A DNA stretch of 64,000 bases from Bacteroidaceae bacterium (GCA_017427065.1 JAFRTL010000002.1:62001-126000), one strand, 5' to 3'; shown: positions 34,492 through 42,709, counted from the stretch's first letter. A program made the numbers and translations. Notes: a model not told the origin generated them from the sequence alone.

Positions 34492-35511
34492 TTATTTGTT
34501 TGCTTTTGCAGCTTGTGCCTGACAAGCAGTGATGGCTACCATGTAGTAGATGTCATCTACAGAGCAACCACGACTAAGGTCGTTCACTGGACGGGCAATA
34601 CCTTGGAGGATCGGACCAAGGGCTACGGCATCTCCTAATCGCTGTACGAGCTTGTAGGCAATGTTGCCAACTTCGAGGCAAGGGAATACCAAAACATTGG
34701 CTTTACCTGCAATCTCACTTCCTGGGGCCTTCTTAGAACCTACGGAAGGAACCAATGCTGCATCTGCCTGAAGTTCACCATCAACTTTCAGCGTAGGATC
34801 AAGTTCCTTTGCCAATTGAGTTGCTTCTACAACTTTATCCACTACTTCATGAGCTGCAGAGCCTTTGGTAGAGAAACTTAGCATGGCTACTCTAGGATCA
34901 GCAAAACCACCGACAGCCTTAGCCGTCTGAGCAGTGCAAACGGCAATCTGAGCTAATTGTGAAGCATCTGGCATAGGGGTCACAGCCACATCACCCACTA
35001 CTAAGACACCATCCTCACCAAATTGTGGTTGCTTGGTAATCAGCAGCATGGCACCACTGACACAAGTAATGCCAGGAGTACACTTGATTATTTGCAGGGC
35101 TGGACGCAATGTCTCTGCTGTGGTGCTCAATGCACCGGAAATCTGGCCATCGGCCCCACCTGTCTTAATAATCATACATCCCAGATAGAGAGGGTTCTTC
35201 ACTAACTCGCGAGCCTCTTCAATGGTCATACCCTTCTTCTTACGCAATTCAGCAAGTAAGGTTGCATATTCTTCGGATTTAGGATTGTTCAAAGGATCGA
35301 TGAGTGTGGCTTTGCCAATATGCTTTAATCCGAATTTATCGGCAAGTGCATGTATCTCGTCAGGGTTTCCTATTAAGATGACGTCTGCTATTTCATCAGC
35401 CAGTACACGATCGGCTGCTTTAAGGGTGCGTTCCTCAATAGCTTCAGGAAGAACGATTCTTTGGCGGTCAGACTTGGCGCGCTCAATGATTCCTTCAACA
35501 AGTTTGCTCAT
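34492..35511 (-). CDS. pta: phosphate acetyltransferase
   Basis: A 339-residue short-form enzyme converting acetyl-CoA and phosphate to acetyl phosphate, feeding AckA. Signatures are [18 protein letters not shown] (about residues 18-35), [42 protein letters not shown] and [19 protein letters not shown]. The frame stays open up to 35580, but homology begins at MSKLVEG and the TATCTTTG box at 35550-35557 lies downstream of the longer start, so 35511 is chosen. Confidence 0.94.
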   Translation of the reverse strand: MSKLVEGIIERAKSDRQRIVLPEAIEERTLKAADRVLADEIADVILIGNPDEIHALADKFGLKHIGKATLIDPLNNPKSEEYATLLAELRKKKGMTIEEARELVKNPLYLGCMIIKTGGADGQISGALSTTAETLRPALQIIKCTPGITCVSGAMLLITKQPQFGEDGVLVVGDVAVTPMPDASQLAQIAVCTAQTAKAVGGFADPRVAMLSFSTKGSAAHEVVDKVVEATQLAKELDPTLKVDGELQADAALVPSVGSKKAPGSEIAGKANVLVFPCLEVGNIAYKLVQRLGDAVALGPILQGIARPVNDLSRGCSVDDIYYMVAITACQAQAAKANK

Positions 35512-35549
35512 AGTATTATCTTTTAAAGTTATTAGTTGGTATTTTTCTA

Positions 35550-35557
35550 CAAAGATA
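35550..35557 (-). promoter_or_regulatory. -7 box (TATCTTTG) of pta-ackA
   Basis: Perfect TAnnTTTG on the minus strand 38 bp upstream of the pta ATG. Confidence 0.6.
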
Positions 35558-35644
35558 GTGGAATTTCTGTGCAAAAGCAATACTTGAAGAAATTTTACTC
35601 TGACAGAAAGATGTTTTTGCTCTACTTTGAAACAGATGTTTCAA

Positions 35645-35718
35645 GAAAAAATAAAAATAGCATTACAAACCTTCAGGGTGTAAAAAACTACATCCGAGTA
35701 GATTTGTAATGCTATAGT
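35645..35718 (-). terminator. long stem-loop terminator of the HU-like gene
   Basis: A 13-bp perfect inverted repeat, ATAGCATTACAAA (35657-35669) and TTTGTAATGCTAT (35703-35715), encloses 33 bases that can form an inner GGTGTA/TACATC hairpin. On the minus strand a T-rich tail follows. The nested shape is larger than usual for a terminator. Confidence 0.7.
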
Positions 35719-35745
35719 TTTTACTACTTTGTAAAAGACTGTAGC

Positions 35746-36030
35746 TTACTTCTCGTCTGGATTCATCTGTTTCAGAACATTTGCACTTACCTTAAATTTA
35801 ATGGTAGTGCGCTCTGGAATCTCATGGAACTCACCATTTCTAGGATCGCGACCAGGGCGCTGTGGCTGGCGATGAGGAATAAACTTTCCAAAGTACTGAA
35901 GCTTTACTTCCTCTCCTTCACACATCTTCTCTACAACAAGTTTGTTGTACTCATCAACAAAATGCTTAGCTACATAGTCGTTACAGTTAAGTCGTTTTGC
36001 TAACTCCTTTACAAAATTAAATTTATTCAT
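35746..36030 (-). CDS. HU/IHF-family DNA-binding protein
   Basis: A 94-residue protein matching the HU fold: N-terminal helices (KFNFVKELAKRLNCNDYVAKHFVDEYN), the conserved VKLQYFGKFIPH turn, and the DNA-binding arm with GRDPRNGEFHEIPERTTIKFKVS. It probably bends DNA as a nucleoid protein or host factor. A long leader (promoter box at 36194-36201) with an inverted repeat precedes it. The arm has RDPRNG rather than the classic RNPQTG, which is acceptable in Bacteroidetes paralogs. Confidence 0.85.
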   Translation of the reverse strand: MNKFNFVKELAKRLNCNDYVAKHFVDEYNKLVVEKMCEGEEVKLQYFGKFIPHRQPQRPGRDPRNGEFHEIPERTTIKFKVSANVLKQMNPDEK

Positions 36031-36142
36031 CTTAGATTCAGTATTTAAAAAATCTATAAAATAGGGTTATAAGTTCATACTTTTTTAATCTCATTAGAAA
36101 TAATCAAACCTTTTATATTATTTATAATGCTTTTTTATTTCT

Positions 36143-36177
36143 AATAAACGAAAACACCTGTATTATGGGCGTTTATT
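36143..36177. promoter_or_regulatory. inverted repeat in the HU-gene leader
   Basis: AATAAACG (36143-36150) and CGTTTATT (36170-36177) are perfect complements around 19 bases, between the predicted promoter and the HU ATG. A third AATAAACG occurs at about 36203-36210. It could be an operator or an RNA hairpin for autoregulation; this is inference. Confidence 0.4.
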
Positions 36178-36193
36178 GACTAAAAATTTGATA

Positions 36194-36201
36194 CAAATAT
36201 A
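36194..36201 (-). promoter_or_regulatory. -7 box (TATATTTG) of the HU-like gene
   Basis: TAnnTTTG match on the minus strand, predicting a leader of about 155 bases before the ATG at 36030. Confidence 0.45.
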
Positions 36202-36323
36202 ATTAATAAACGAGAAAAAAAAGGAGAAATAAGAAAAAAAATAAGGTTAATTGCAATTATTTTTGATGATTATGCGTATTTTGCCACTTTGGGGAGGGGG
36301 TAATGGCTAATTTGAGCATTATT

Positions 36324-36355
36324 CTTGCCTGAATAAATTAATATGTTTATCTTTG
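36324..36355 (+). promoter_or_regulatory. promoter of the alkaline phosphatase gene
   Basis: A perfect -7 box TATCTTTG (36348-36355) with CTTG (36324-36327) 20 bases upstream as a three-of-four match to the -33 TTTG, 31 bp before the ATG. Confidence 0.6.
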
Positions 36356-36386
36356 TCTAAGAATATTTACGTTAATAAATAATATT

Positions 36387-37805
36387 ATGAAAAGATTTGC
36401 TTATCTGTTGATTGTTGCTATGCTTGCCTTGAACATGCAAGCTCAGCAGGCAAAGTATGTGTTCTATTTTATTGGTGATGGCATGGGAGTGAATCAAGTA
36501 AATGGTACGGAGATGTACATTGCTGCCAATCAAGGTAGAATTGGTTATGAACCTCTGCTTTTCGCCTCTTTCCCGGTAGCTACTGTGGCTGCTACTTATT
36601 CGACTTCTAATCCTATTACTGATTCTGCCGCAGCAGGAACTGCTTTGGCAACAGGTGTGAAAACTTACAATGGTGCCATTGGCTTAAATGATAATAAAGA
36701 ACGTATTGAAACAATTGCCGAGATGGCAAAGGCGGCTGGTAAGAAAGTAGGCGTTACCACTACCGTGAGTATTGACCATGCTACGCCTGCCAGTTTCTAT
36801 GCTCATCAAGAGCGTAGGCAGATGTATTACGAGATTGCTACCGATCTTCCTAAGTCGAATTTCGACTTCTTTGGTGGCAGTGGTTTCCTCCGTCCTGAGA
36901 CTTTAATTGACGGAACCTCTGCTCCCAGTATTTATCCAATGATTGATCAGGCTGGTTATGTAATCGCGCATGGGGTAGCGGAGTACAATTCCAAGAAGAA
37001 TTCTACAGATAAAATGATTCTGGTACAGCCAGAAAATGCTCCCAAGATAGAAAGTCTTCCTTATGCCATTGACCGTAAACCTGGCGATCTGTCATTGGCA
37101 GAGATTACCGAGTGTGCTATTGATTTCCTGACCAAGGATAAGAAGAGCAAGGGCTTCTTCCTGATGGTGGAAGGTGGAAAGATAGACCAAGCATGCCACG
37201 CTAATGATGCAGGTGCTGCTTTTGAGGAGGTTATCGATATGGATGAGGCTGTGAAAGTCGCCTATGAGTTTTACAAAAAGCACCCTAAAGAGACATTGAT
37301 TGTTATCACCGCTGACCATGAAACGGGTGGTATGGGCCTAGGCAACTCTAACTATTGGCTGTATTTGGAGAATTTCAAAAGTCAGAAGTGTTCGGCAGAA
37401 GAGTTCTCAAAGATAGTGACGAATTATCGTCGTGACCATCAGAGAGATGCTTCTTGGGAAGGTGTGAAAGCTTTGCTGACAGAGTATTTCGGCTTCTTTG
37501 ATAAGGTGAAACTTTCTTGGGCAGAGGAGCGTAAACTGAGAGATGCTTATGAGGAGTCTTTCGTTAATAACAATATCAGATTTACTGAGGACTTGTATTC
37601 CAGAACAGATCCTATTGCTACTGCGGCTAAACAGGTAATGTCCACAAACACTCACATTGGTTGGACTACTGGCGGACATACTGCCGGTTATGTGCCTGTC
37701 TTTGTGATAGGTGCTGGAGCCAATCTTTTCATGAACGGAAAGATTAACAATACAGATATAGCTAAGAACATAGCAAAGGCTGCTGGATATAAGTACACTA
37801 ATTGA
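36387..37805 (+). CDS. alkaline phosphatase (PhoA superfamily)
   Basis: A 472-residue secreted phosphomonoesterase. Signal peptide about residues 1-20 (ALNMQAQ). The metal site is visible in YFIGDGMGVNQ (Asp31). The active-site TDSAAAGTALATG carries Asp79 and nucleophile Ser80, and later motifs are VEGGKIDQACHANDA, VITADHETGGMG and WTTGGHTAGYVPVF (late zinc histidine). It releases phosphate from organic phosphates in the periplasm. It is a single-gene unit with its own promoter and a strong terminator. Confidence 0.93.
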   Translation: MKRFAYLLIVAMLALNMQAQQAKYVFYFIGDGMGVNQVNGTEMYIAANQGRIGYEPLLFASFPVATVAATYSTSNPITDSAAAGTALATGVKTYNGAIGLNDNKERIETIAEMAKAAGKKVGVTTTVSIDHATPASFYAHQERRQMYYEIATDLPKSNFDFFGGSGFLRPETLIDGTSAPSIYPMIDQAGYVIAHGVAEYNSKKNSTDKMILVQPENAPKIESLPYAIDRKPGDLSLAEITECAIDFLTKDKKSKGFFLMVEGGKIDQACHANDAGAAFEEVIDMDEAVKVAYEFYKKHPKETLIVITADHETGGMGLGNSNYWLYLENFKSQKCSAEEFSKIVTNYRRDHQRDASWEGVKALLTEYFGFFDKVKLSWAEERKLRDAYEESFVNNNIRFTEDLYSRTDPIATAAKQVMSTNTHIGWTTGGHTAGYVPVFVIGAGANLFMNGKINNTDIAKNIAKAAGYKYTN

Positions 37806-37828
37806 AACCTTTGGCATAGATTTATAGG

Positions 37829-37866
37829 AAAGCCCTGCTAAATGTTTAGCAGGGCTTCCTTATTTT
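37829..37866. terminator. terminator of the alkaline phosphatase gene
   Basis: AGCCCTGCTAAA (37831-37842) pairs with TTTAGCAGGGCT (37845-37856), followed by CCTTATTTTTT. It may also serve the convergent lpxH gene. Confidence 0.88.
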
Positions 37867-37900
37867 TTAGACTTATCGAACTGTTTCATCATTACAAGTA

Positions 37901-38665
37901 TTACACCTGTGTTTCTCCCTCTACGTAGCGTTCCATAAACAAATGTTCTCCATCAAAAACGGCATATGTGAACAAACTTATCCAATCTCCTAGGATTAAG
38001 ATTCTTGCTTCTTTTGTCAATTGCAAGTCTAATTCTATATGCCTATGTCCATAGATAAAGAAATTGATATCCGGATGGTTTTTCAGATATTCCTTCGTAT
38101 AGAGCACCAGATATTCCTTGTCTTCTCCCATATAATCGGGTTCTTTCCCTTCTTCACGTTTCAAGCGACTATGTTCTGCCCATTTTAATCCGAAAGCTAC
38201 GCTCCATCGTGGATGGATGGCTGAGAAGAGCGTTTGCAATATTTTGTTATGAAATAGTGAACGCAGGAATTGGAACTTTTTGTCGGGATCTCCCAAGCCG
38301 TCGCCGTGTGCCAAATAGAATTCCTTTCCGTAGATTTCAGTAGTAAGGGGTTTCTTATGTACGATAACACCACATTCTTTTTCGAGATAATCATAGCACC
38401 AGATGTCGTGATTGCCCGTGAAGAAATGAACTTCCACTCCTAAATCCGTCAGTTCAGAAAGCTTACCAAGAAAACGGGTATAACCTTTAGGGACGACGGT
38501 CTTGAATTCATACCAGAAATCGAACATGTCACCAAGCAGATAGACGGCGGCAGCCTTCTCCTTGATTTGATCAAGGAAATTGACCAGCCTTCGCTCTTGT
38601 GTTCTTCCATGTTTGATGGCTAAGGAACCAAGATGGGCATCAGAAAGGAAATAGACATTCTTCAT
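37901..38665 (-). CDS. lpxH: UDP-2,3-diacylglucosamine diphosphatase
   Basis: A 254-residue calcineurin-type metallophosphoesterase that removes UMP from UDP-2,3-diacylglucosamine to make lipid X in lipid A synthesis. The metal motifs are FLSDAHLGS (about 6-14), LLGDMFDFWYEF, TGNHDIW, YLAHGDGLG and YGHRHIELD. The first motif is DAH where many enzymes have DLH; both keep the metal ligands. It starts 11 bp after the DUF59 gene in a two-gene unit. Confidence 0.88.
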   Translation of the reverse strand: MKNVYFLSDAHLGSLAIKHGRTQERRLVNFLDQIKEKAAAVYLLGDMFDFWYEFKTVVPKGYTRFLGKLSELTDLGVEVHFFTGNHDIWCYDYLEKECGVIVHKKPLTTEIYGKEFYLAHGDGLGDPDKKFQFLRSLFHNKILQTLFSAIHPRWSVAFGLKWAEHSRLKREEGKEPDYMGEDKEYLVLYTKEYLKNHPDINFFIYGHRHIELDLQLTKEARILILGDWISLFTYAVFDGEHLFMERYVEGETQV

Positions 38666-38676
38666 ATTTCAGTTTA

Positions 38677-38988
38677 TTACATAAATCCAAGCTCCAGTTT
38701 TGCTTCCTCACTCATCATGTCTTGTGTCCATTCGGGTTCGAAGACCAGATTGATGTTGGTGGAAGTCACTCCTTTGATGGAAGCCACTTTCTGACGGGCA
38801 TCCTCCATGAGGAAATCACCTGCTGGACAAGAAGGTGCTGTAAGAGTCATGTCAATATCCACAGCTCCGTCTTCAGACACATCGATCTTATAGATAAGCC
38901 CTAAGTCGTAGATATTGACAGGAATCTCAGGATCATACACTGTCTTGAGCATGGCGACTATTTTTTCTTCTATCTCAAATGTTGTCAT
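38677..38988 (-). CDS. DUF59/MIP18-family iron-sulfur assembly protein
   Basis: A 103-residue protein of the DUF59 family (SufT/PaaD-like, MIP18). The family core TVYDPEIPVNIYDLGLIYKIDV (about 16-37), MTLTAPSCPAGDFL with the conserved cysteine, and VEFEPEWT-like VFEPEWTQDMMSEEAK are all present. Members help mature iron-sulfur proteins. No suf genes are adjacent; lpxH is downstream. A TAACTTTG promoter box lies at 39011-39018. Confidence 0.85.
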   Translation of the reverse strand: MTTFEIEEKIVAMLKTVYDPEIPVNIYDLGLIYKIDVSEDGAVDIDMTLTAPSCPAGDFLMEDARQKVASIKGVTSTNINLVFEPEWTQDMMSEEAKLELGFM

Positions 38989-39010
38989 ATCAATCTTCCT
39001 TATGCGTTGG

Positions 39011-39018
39011 CAAAGTTA
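39011..39018 (-). promoter_or_regulatory. -7 box (TAACTTTG) of DUF59-lpxH
   Basis: TAnnTTTG match on the minus strand 22 bp upstream of the DUF59 ATG. Confidence 0.5.
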
Positions 39019-39103
39019 CGTAAAAACGAGTGAAATGTAAAAAGAAAATTGTTTTCTTTTCATTTCCGAGTGCCAGGTAAGTTCGGCGAATATTAAAAGC
39101 AAA

Positions 39104-39793
39104 TTACATCAAGCCTTCATCATTAAAGCTGAAAAAGTTTCCATCAGTGATAATCACATGGTCGGTCAGTCTGATGTTCATGGTTTCAGCGCATTTCTTT
39201 ACTGTTTGCGTCAATCGCTTATCCTCCTGACTTGGTCGAGTGTTCCCTGAAGGATGATTGTGCACCAAGATGATTTGCGTGGCTCTTTGTAAGAGGGCTT
39301 CACGAAGGATGACGCGTACATCGGCAGTGGTTTGGTCGATGCCTCCCTTGCTGATGCAAACTTTATCGATAAGTCTGTTGCCTTGATTCAACAACAATAT
39401 CCAGAATTCTTCAGTAGGAAGGTCTCTCAGAAGTGGATGAAAGATCTTGAAAATATCTGCAGAGGAGGAGATGCATGTACGTTCTGTGACTTCATTCTCA
39501 TTCCGTCTTTTCCCTAGTTCCAAAGCTGCCATGATGCTGATACTCTTTGCTTCACCAAGTCCCTTGAATTTCTTGAAATCCTGAAGTTCCCACTTTCCCA
39601 AAGCTCCAAGATCGTTATGGCAGGATTGAAGGACGCGTTGCATGAGTGAAACGGCGCTTTCTTCCTGACTTCCAGAGCCAATGAGAATGGCCAATAGTTC
39701 TGCATCACTGAGGGCGCCGGCTCCTTTGAGTATCATTTTCTCACGAGGGCGGTCTTCTGCTGCCCATTGATTGATGTTAAGTTTGTTTGCCAT
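39104..39793 (-). CDS. radC: RadC-family JAB/MPN domain protein
   Basis: A 229-residue protein with an N-terminal helix-hairpin-helix region (FKKFKGLGEAKSISIMAALELGKR, about 68-92) and a C-terminal JAMM/MPN+ domain. The metal motif is ILVHNHPSGNTRPSQEDKRLT (about 172-192), intact. The name comes from an old link to DNA repair that is not supported by later work; the biochemical role is unresolved. It follows the GT2 gene after 16 bp and is probably cotranscribed. Confidence 0.9.
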   Translation of the reverse strand: MANKLNINQWAAEDRPREKMILKGAGALSDAELLAILIGSGSQEESAVSLMQRVLQSCHNDLGALGKWELQDFKKFKGLGEAKSISIMAALELGKRRNENEVTERTCISSSADIFKIFHPLLRDLPTEEFWILLLNQGNRLIDKVCISKGGIDQTTADVRVILREALLQRATQIILVHNHPSGNTRPSQEDKRLTQTVKKCAETMNIRLTDHVIITDGNFFSFNDEGLM

Positions 39794-39809
39794 GTTTTAT
39801 TGATTTTAG

Positions 39810-40868
39810 TTAGTTATAAAAATTTTTCTTGAATGCTTCCATCTCGCCTTTCCCTTTTATGCATCGTCCCCACCATGCTCGAAGGAAGCCTGTTCCATAT
39901 CCCAGAAGTTGGATAAAAGCAGCAGGGATAGAGAGCCATCCCACTTTCAGACTTCGGTTCTTGATGGAAGAATGAATGAAGATGAGGGCAGCATACACCA
40001 AAAGTGGGAGCAATCCCAATACTACAAGGATGGGACCAGCAGGAAAGTCGATGTTGATGATGCCCGACAGGTTGAGTATGCCATAAATCACTCCAAACAG
40101 TATGGAAAGAAGGCATAGGCCTGTCCCCACAGTGAAAACAGCAGGCAACAAGTGTACCAGTTTCAGGGATTCCGGATACTTCTTATAGAGATTGATGCGA
40201 GCAATGCCCGAATTGTGTACTTGTTTGAAGAACTTACGGAAATCAGTCCTGCGCTTATGGAAAACCCAAGCTTCACTGAAAAGCTTGCACTGATACCCTG
40301 CCTTGAAAAGTCGGATACTGAAGTCAATGTCCTCTCCAAAACGCATCTTCGAGAACCCTCCCAATGCCAGATATACCTCCCGCTTTACGCCCATATTGAA
40401 ACTGCGTGGATAGAACTTGTCCATTTTCTTCTTTCCGCCACGTATGCCTCCTGTGGTGAAGAAAGATGTCATGGAGTAGTTGATAGCCTTTTGGATAGGG
40501 GAGAAGGAAGGGTGTGCTCTATCGGGCCCTCCAAAAGCCAAGGCTCCTGTTTCTTCAATCCCATGCTCCACCGCCTCAAAATAACCCTCAGGAATAAGGA
40601 TGTCTGAATCCAGAATCAGCAGATAGTCACCTTTGGCACGTTCTGCACCATAGTTGCGTGTTTGTCCGGGTCCCGAATTTGGCTTAAAGTAATAGCGAAC
40701 ATCCAGTTTTCCTTCATACGCCTGTACCACTTCACGGCACGACAATGTGGAGCCGTCGTCTACAATGACGACTTCAAAGTCGGTGAACTTCTGCTTTGTG
40801 AGACTTTCCAGAAGCTCATTCACTTCGTCGGGACGGTTATATACTGGTATGATAAGGGAATATTTCAT
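39810..40868 (-). CDS. family 2 glycosyltransferase with C-terminal membrane segments
   Basis: A 352-residue GT-A fold transferase. The N-terminus YSLIIPVYNRPDEVNELLESL, VVIVDDGSTL and LLILDSDILIPEGY (nucleotide-sugar and metal-binding DxD) mark the GT2 catalytic domain (to about 230). RFGEDIDFSIRLFKAGY holds the catalytic ED. Three hydrophobic segments (about 240-340) anchor it. It probably adds sugars for a surface glycan; donor and acceptor are unknown. It is first in a unit with radC; the upstream gap carries a 17-bp direct repeat. Confidence 0.88.
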   Translation of the reverse strand: MKYSLIIPVYNRPDEVNELLESLTKQKFTDFEVVIVDDGSTLSCREVVQAYEGKLDVRYYFKPNSGPGQTRNYGAERAKGDYLLILDSDILIPEGYFEAVEHGIEETGALAFGGPDRAHPSFSPIQKAINYSMTSFFTTGGIRGGKKKMDKFYPRSFNMGVKREVYLALGGFSKMRFGEDIDFSIRLFKAGYQCKLFSEAWVFHKRRTDFRKFFKQVHNSGIARINLYKKYPESLKLVHLLPAVFTVGTGLCLLSILFGVIYGILNLSGIINIDFPAGPILVVLGLLPLLVYAALIFIHSSIKNRSLKVGWLSIPAAFIQLLGYGTGFLRAWWGRCIKGKGEMEAFKKNFYN

Positions 40869-40880
40869 ATTGGCAGTTTA

Positions 40881-41035
40881 TGTCCTTTTTGTACAATCCT
40901 TGAAATGCCTCAAAGAGGGAAATTGGCTCTTACACGTAGAAAAACTATTTTCCTAACGAGGGAATAATTTTTTTCTAACTAGGAAAAAATAATGCCTTCA
41001 CAAAGCATTTTATGGGGATGTCCTTTTTGTACAAT
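40881..41035. repeat. 17-bp direct repeats flanking palindrome cluster copy B
   Basis: TGTCCTTTTTGTACAAT occurs at 40881-40897 and again at 41019-41035. Between them lies the palindrome cluster at about 40948-40990 and an AATGC-n8/9-GCATT hairpin near 40992-41010. Outside each copy an AAATGC follows within about 20 bases. There is no ORF. It could be a small insertion with target duplication or tandem binding sites; the repeat is longer than normal target duplications. Confidence 0.65.
40948..40990. repeat. clustered imperfect palindromes, copy B
   Basis: Units TTTTCCTAACGAGGGAATAA and TTTTCTAACTAGGAAAAAAT, similar to copies A (8298-8360) and C (60792-60856). A more decayed GCCTCAAAGAGGGAA unit lies just upstream near 40907-40921. 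Confidence 0.7.
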
Positions 41036-41052
41036 TTCTCTTTGCAAAAGAA

Positions 41053-41090
41053 ATGCTTCCCACTACTGTGTTTGGGAAGCATCTCTGCTG
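41053..41090 (-). terminator. terminator of efp
   Basis: ATGCTTCCCA (41053-41062) pairs with TGGGAAGCAT (41073-41082). On the minus strand a TTCTTTTG tail follows; it lies just past the efp stop. Confidence 0.75.
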
Positions 41091-41122
41091 TTTTTACACC
41101 TTATTTATATATAAGGACGGAA

Positions 41123-41689
41123 TTAAGCCTTCACACGACCTACATATGAACCGTCGCGCGTATCAACTTCGATAGTTTCGCCCTCATTGATAAACAGAGG
41201 TACGCGAACAGTTGCTCCGCTCTCTACAGTAGCAGGTTTCAGTGAGTTGGTAGCTGTATCACCCTTAACACCTGGCTCTGTGTAAGTGATCTTCATCTGA
41301 ACCTTAACAGGCAGGTCTGCATAAAGGATGGTCTCAGTGCTGGCATCAGATACCACTTCCACTACCATACCTTCCAGCAGGTAATCCACACCATTGATTT
41401 GCTCCTTGGCGATAGGTACCTGATCGTAAGTCTCCTGATTCATGAAGATGAAATCCTCACCCTCTTTGTAGAGGAACTGGTAAGGACGGCGCTCTACGCG
41501 AACGTCTTCTAGTTTTTCACCGATGTTGAAGCGGCGCTCCAAAACGTAGCCATTAACCACGTCCTTCAGTTTGGTGCGCATGAAAGTGTTACCCTTACCT
41601 GGCTTTACATGCAGGAAGTCGATGCAGAAATACAGTTTGCCGTCCATGCGGATAGCTGTTCCGATTTTAATGTCTTGGGCATTAATCAT
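41123..41689 (-). CDS. efp: elongation factor P
   Basis: A 188-residue three-domain factor that relieves ribosome stalling at polyproline. The tip loop is HVKPGKGNTFMRTKL with the modifiable residue Lys32, so a lysine-type modification would be expected rather than the rhamnosyl-arginine type. The oligonucleotide-binding domains II and III end with the EGETIEVDTRDGSYVGRVKA signature. Length is normal. It is divergent from rpmH, with its own promoter box about 70 bp upstream. Confidence 0.95.
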   Translation of the reverse strand: MINAQDIKIGTAIRMDGKLYFCIDFLHVKPGKGNTFMRTKLKDVVNGYVLERRFNIGEKLEDVRVERRPYQFLYKEGEDFIFMNQETYDQVPIAKEQINGVDYLLEGMVVEVVSDASTETILYADLPVKVQMKITYTEPGVKGDTATNSLKPATVESGATVRVPLFINEGETIEVDTRDGSYVGRVKA

Positions 41690-41757
41690 ACTCGTAATCT
41701 TTAATATTTTGTACTATTTTGAATTGTCTTTGAGACGCAAATCTCTAATTATGGGTA

Positions 41758-41765
41758 CAAAAATA
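41758..41765 (-). promoter_or_regulatory. -7 box (TATTTTTG) of efp
   Basis: TAnnTTTG match on the minus strand with about 60 bases of leader before the efp ATG. Confidence 0.5.
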
Positions 41766-41815
41766 ATCGAAATCGATAAAAAATACAAAAAGTTGTGAGA
41801 TAAAAAGAGCGATTT

Positions 41816-41847
41816 CTTGGTTAATTTCGGAAAACTTTCTAATTTTG
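41816..41847 (+). promoter_or_regulatory. promoter of rpmH
   Basis: -7 box TAATTTTG (41840-41847) with CTTG (41816-41819) exactly 20 bases upstream as a -33 element; the ATG is at 41894. Confidence 0.6.
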
Positions 41848-41893
41848 CAGCCCGATTGTGTGAGAATAATAACAATAAAAACGAAATATAGCA

Positions 41894-42055
41894 ATGAAAA
41901 GAACATTCCAACCCTCAAACAGAAAGAGAAGAAACAAACATGGTTTCCGTGAGAGAATGGCTACTGCCAATGGTCGCAGAGTACTGGCAGCACGTCGCGC
42001 TAAGGGAAGAAAGAAACTTACCATCTCTGATGAGTATAATGGCGTAAAGGCTTAA
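41894..42055 (+). CDS. rpmH: 50S ribosomal protein L34
   Basis: A 53-residue basic protein, [20 protein letters not shown] at the start and [10 protein letters not shown] at the end. It carries the invariant L34 core RTFQPSxRKRxxxHGFRxRM followed by [16 protein letters not shown]. It is a structural protein of the large ribosomal subunit. In many bacteria rpmH sits next to dnaA/rnpA; here it is alone between efp and a DUF3467 gene. A terminator follows. Confidence 0.95.
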   Translation: MKRTFQPSNRKRRNKHGFRERMATANGRRVLAARRAKGRKKLTISDEYNGVKA

Positions 42056-42083
42056 TGCTTTCTTAAACCTACAGAAAAAACAG

Positions 42084-42117
42084 AGCTGCAAAACACAGAT
42101 TTTTGCAGCTTTTTTAT
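42084..42117 (+). terminator. terminator of rpmH
   Basis: AGCTGCAAAA (42084-42093) pairs with TTTTGCAGCT (42101-42110), followed by TTTTT. Confidence 0.9.
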
Positions 42118-42144
42118 TTACACCTTATTAATATATTTAATAGC

Positions 42145-42450
42145 ATGGAAGATGACATCAAAGTTCCGGAGATGAAGATCGACATCAGTAATGAAGTGGC
42201 AGAAGGTATTTACTCCAATCTTGCCGTGATATCTCATTCTCCATCTGAGTTCGTTCTCGATTTTGTGAGGACACTGCCAAACGCCACTCCTCGAGTGAAG
42301 AGTCGCATTGTGATGACACCAGCGCATGTGAAACGTCTGCTGATAGCGCTGTCGGAAAATATCACAAAGTATGAGCGTAAATTCGGGAAGATACACTTGC
42401 CAGAAGAGAGCAATACTGTAGTTTTCCCAGGAATTCAAGGTCAAGCCTGA
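42145..42450 (+). CDS. DUF3467-family protein
   Basis: A 101-residue small soluble protein. ISNEVAEGIYSNLAVISHSPSEFVLDFVRTLP and RIVMTPAHVKRLLIALSENITKYE match the DUF3467 family, common in Bacteroidetes and others and without a known function. The frame is open from 42103, but an ATG at 42145 (MEDDIKVPEMKID) fits the family start better, and the earlier stretch overlaps the rpmH terminator region. A strong hairpin ends the gene. Confidence 0.85.
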   Translation: MEDDIKVPEMKIDISNEVAEGIYSNLAVISHSPSEFVLDFVRTLPNATPRVKSRIVMTPAHVKRLLIALSENITKYERKFGKIHLPEESNTVVFPGIQGQA

Positions 42451-42471
42451 ATTAAAAAGATTTAAAAGTGT

Positions 42472-42508
42472 GAAAAGATGCTAAATTTTGGCATCTTTTC
42501 GTCTTTTC
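42472..42508 (+). terminator. terminator of the DUF3467 gene
   Basis: GAAAAGATGC (42472-42481) pairs with GCATCTTTTC (42491-42500), followed by GTCTTTTC. Confidence 0.8.
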
Positions 42509-42565
42509 TGGGCTTCTGAAGTCAAAAAATGGCTTGAGAGGTGATGAATATTCAAATATTATATG

Positions 42566-42573
42566 TATCTTTG
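42566..42573 (+). promoter_or_regulatory. -7 box (TATCTTTG) of the ribosomal supercluster
   Basis: Perfect TAnnTTTG about 137 bp before rpsL, followed by GCAGCCC. It is the only strong box for the str end of the cluster and predicts a leader of about 130 bases. Confidence 0.65.
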
Positions 42574-42579
42574 CAGCCC

Positions 42580-42709
42580 AAAATGTGGATAAACTATGCC
42601 CATTTGTGAACTAATCCCTTGTAAAAGACCTAATAAAGGTCTGTTTTAGAGGGTGTTTTAGAAAAGATAATAATAATAAAACAATAAATAATAATTAAAA
42701 ACAAGTAAA
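42580..42709 (+). promoter_or_regulatory. rpsL leader with small hairpin
   Basis: AGACC (42626-42630) pairs with GGTCT (42638-42642) around TAATAAA, followed by GTTTTA. The stem is short and the tail weak, so it may be an attenuator, a protein-binding hairpin or chance. The rest is A-rich up to the rpsL start. Confidence 0.35.

Larger units (their letters stand above)
36031..36386. other. AT-rich divergent intergenic region
   Basis: About 355 bp without an ORF between the HU-like and alkaline phosphatase genes. It holds a minus-strand TATATTTG box (36194-36201), the AATAAACG inverted repeat and a plus-strand TATCTTTG box (36348-36355). The rest is AT-rich except a short G-run near 36292-36300. 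Confidence 0.7.
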
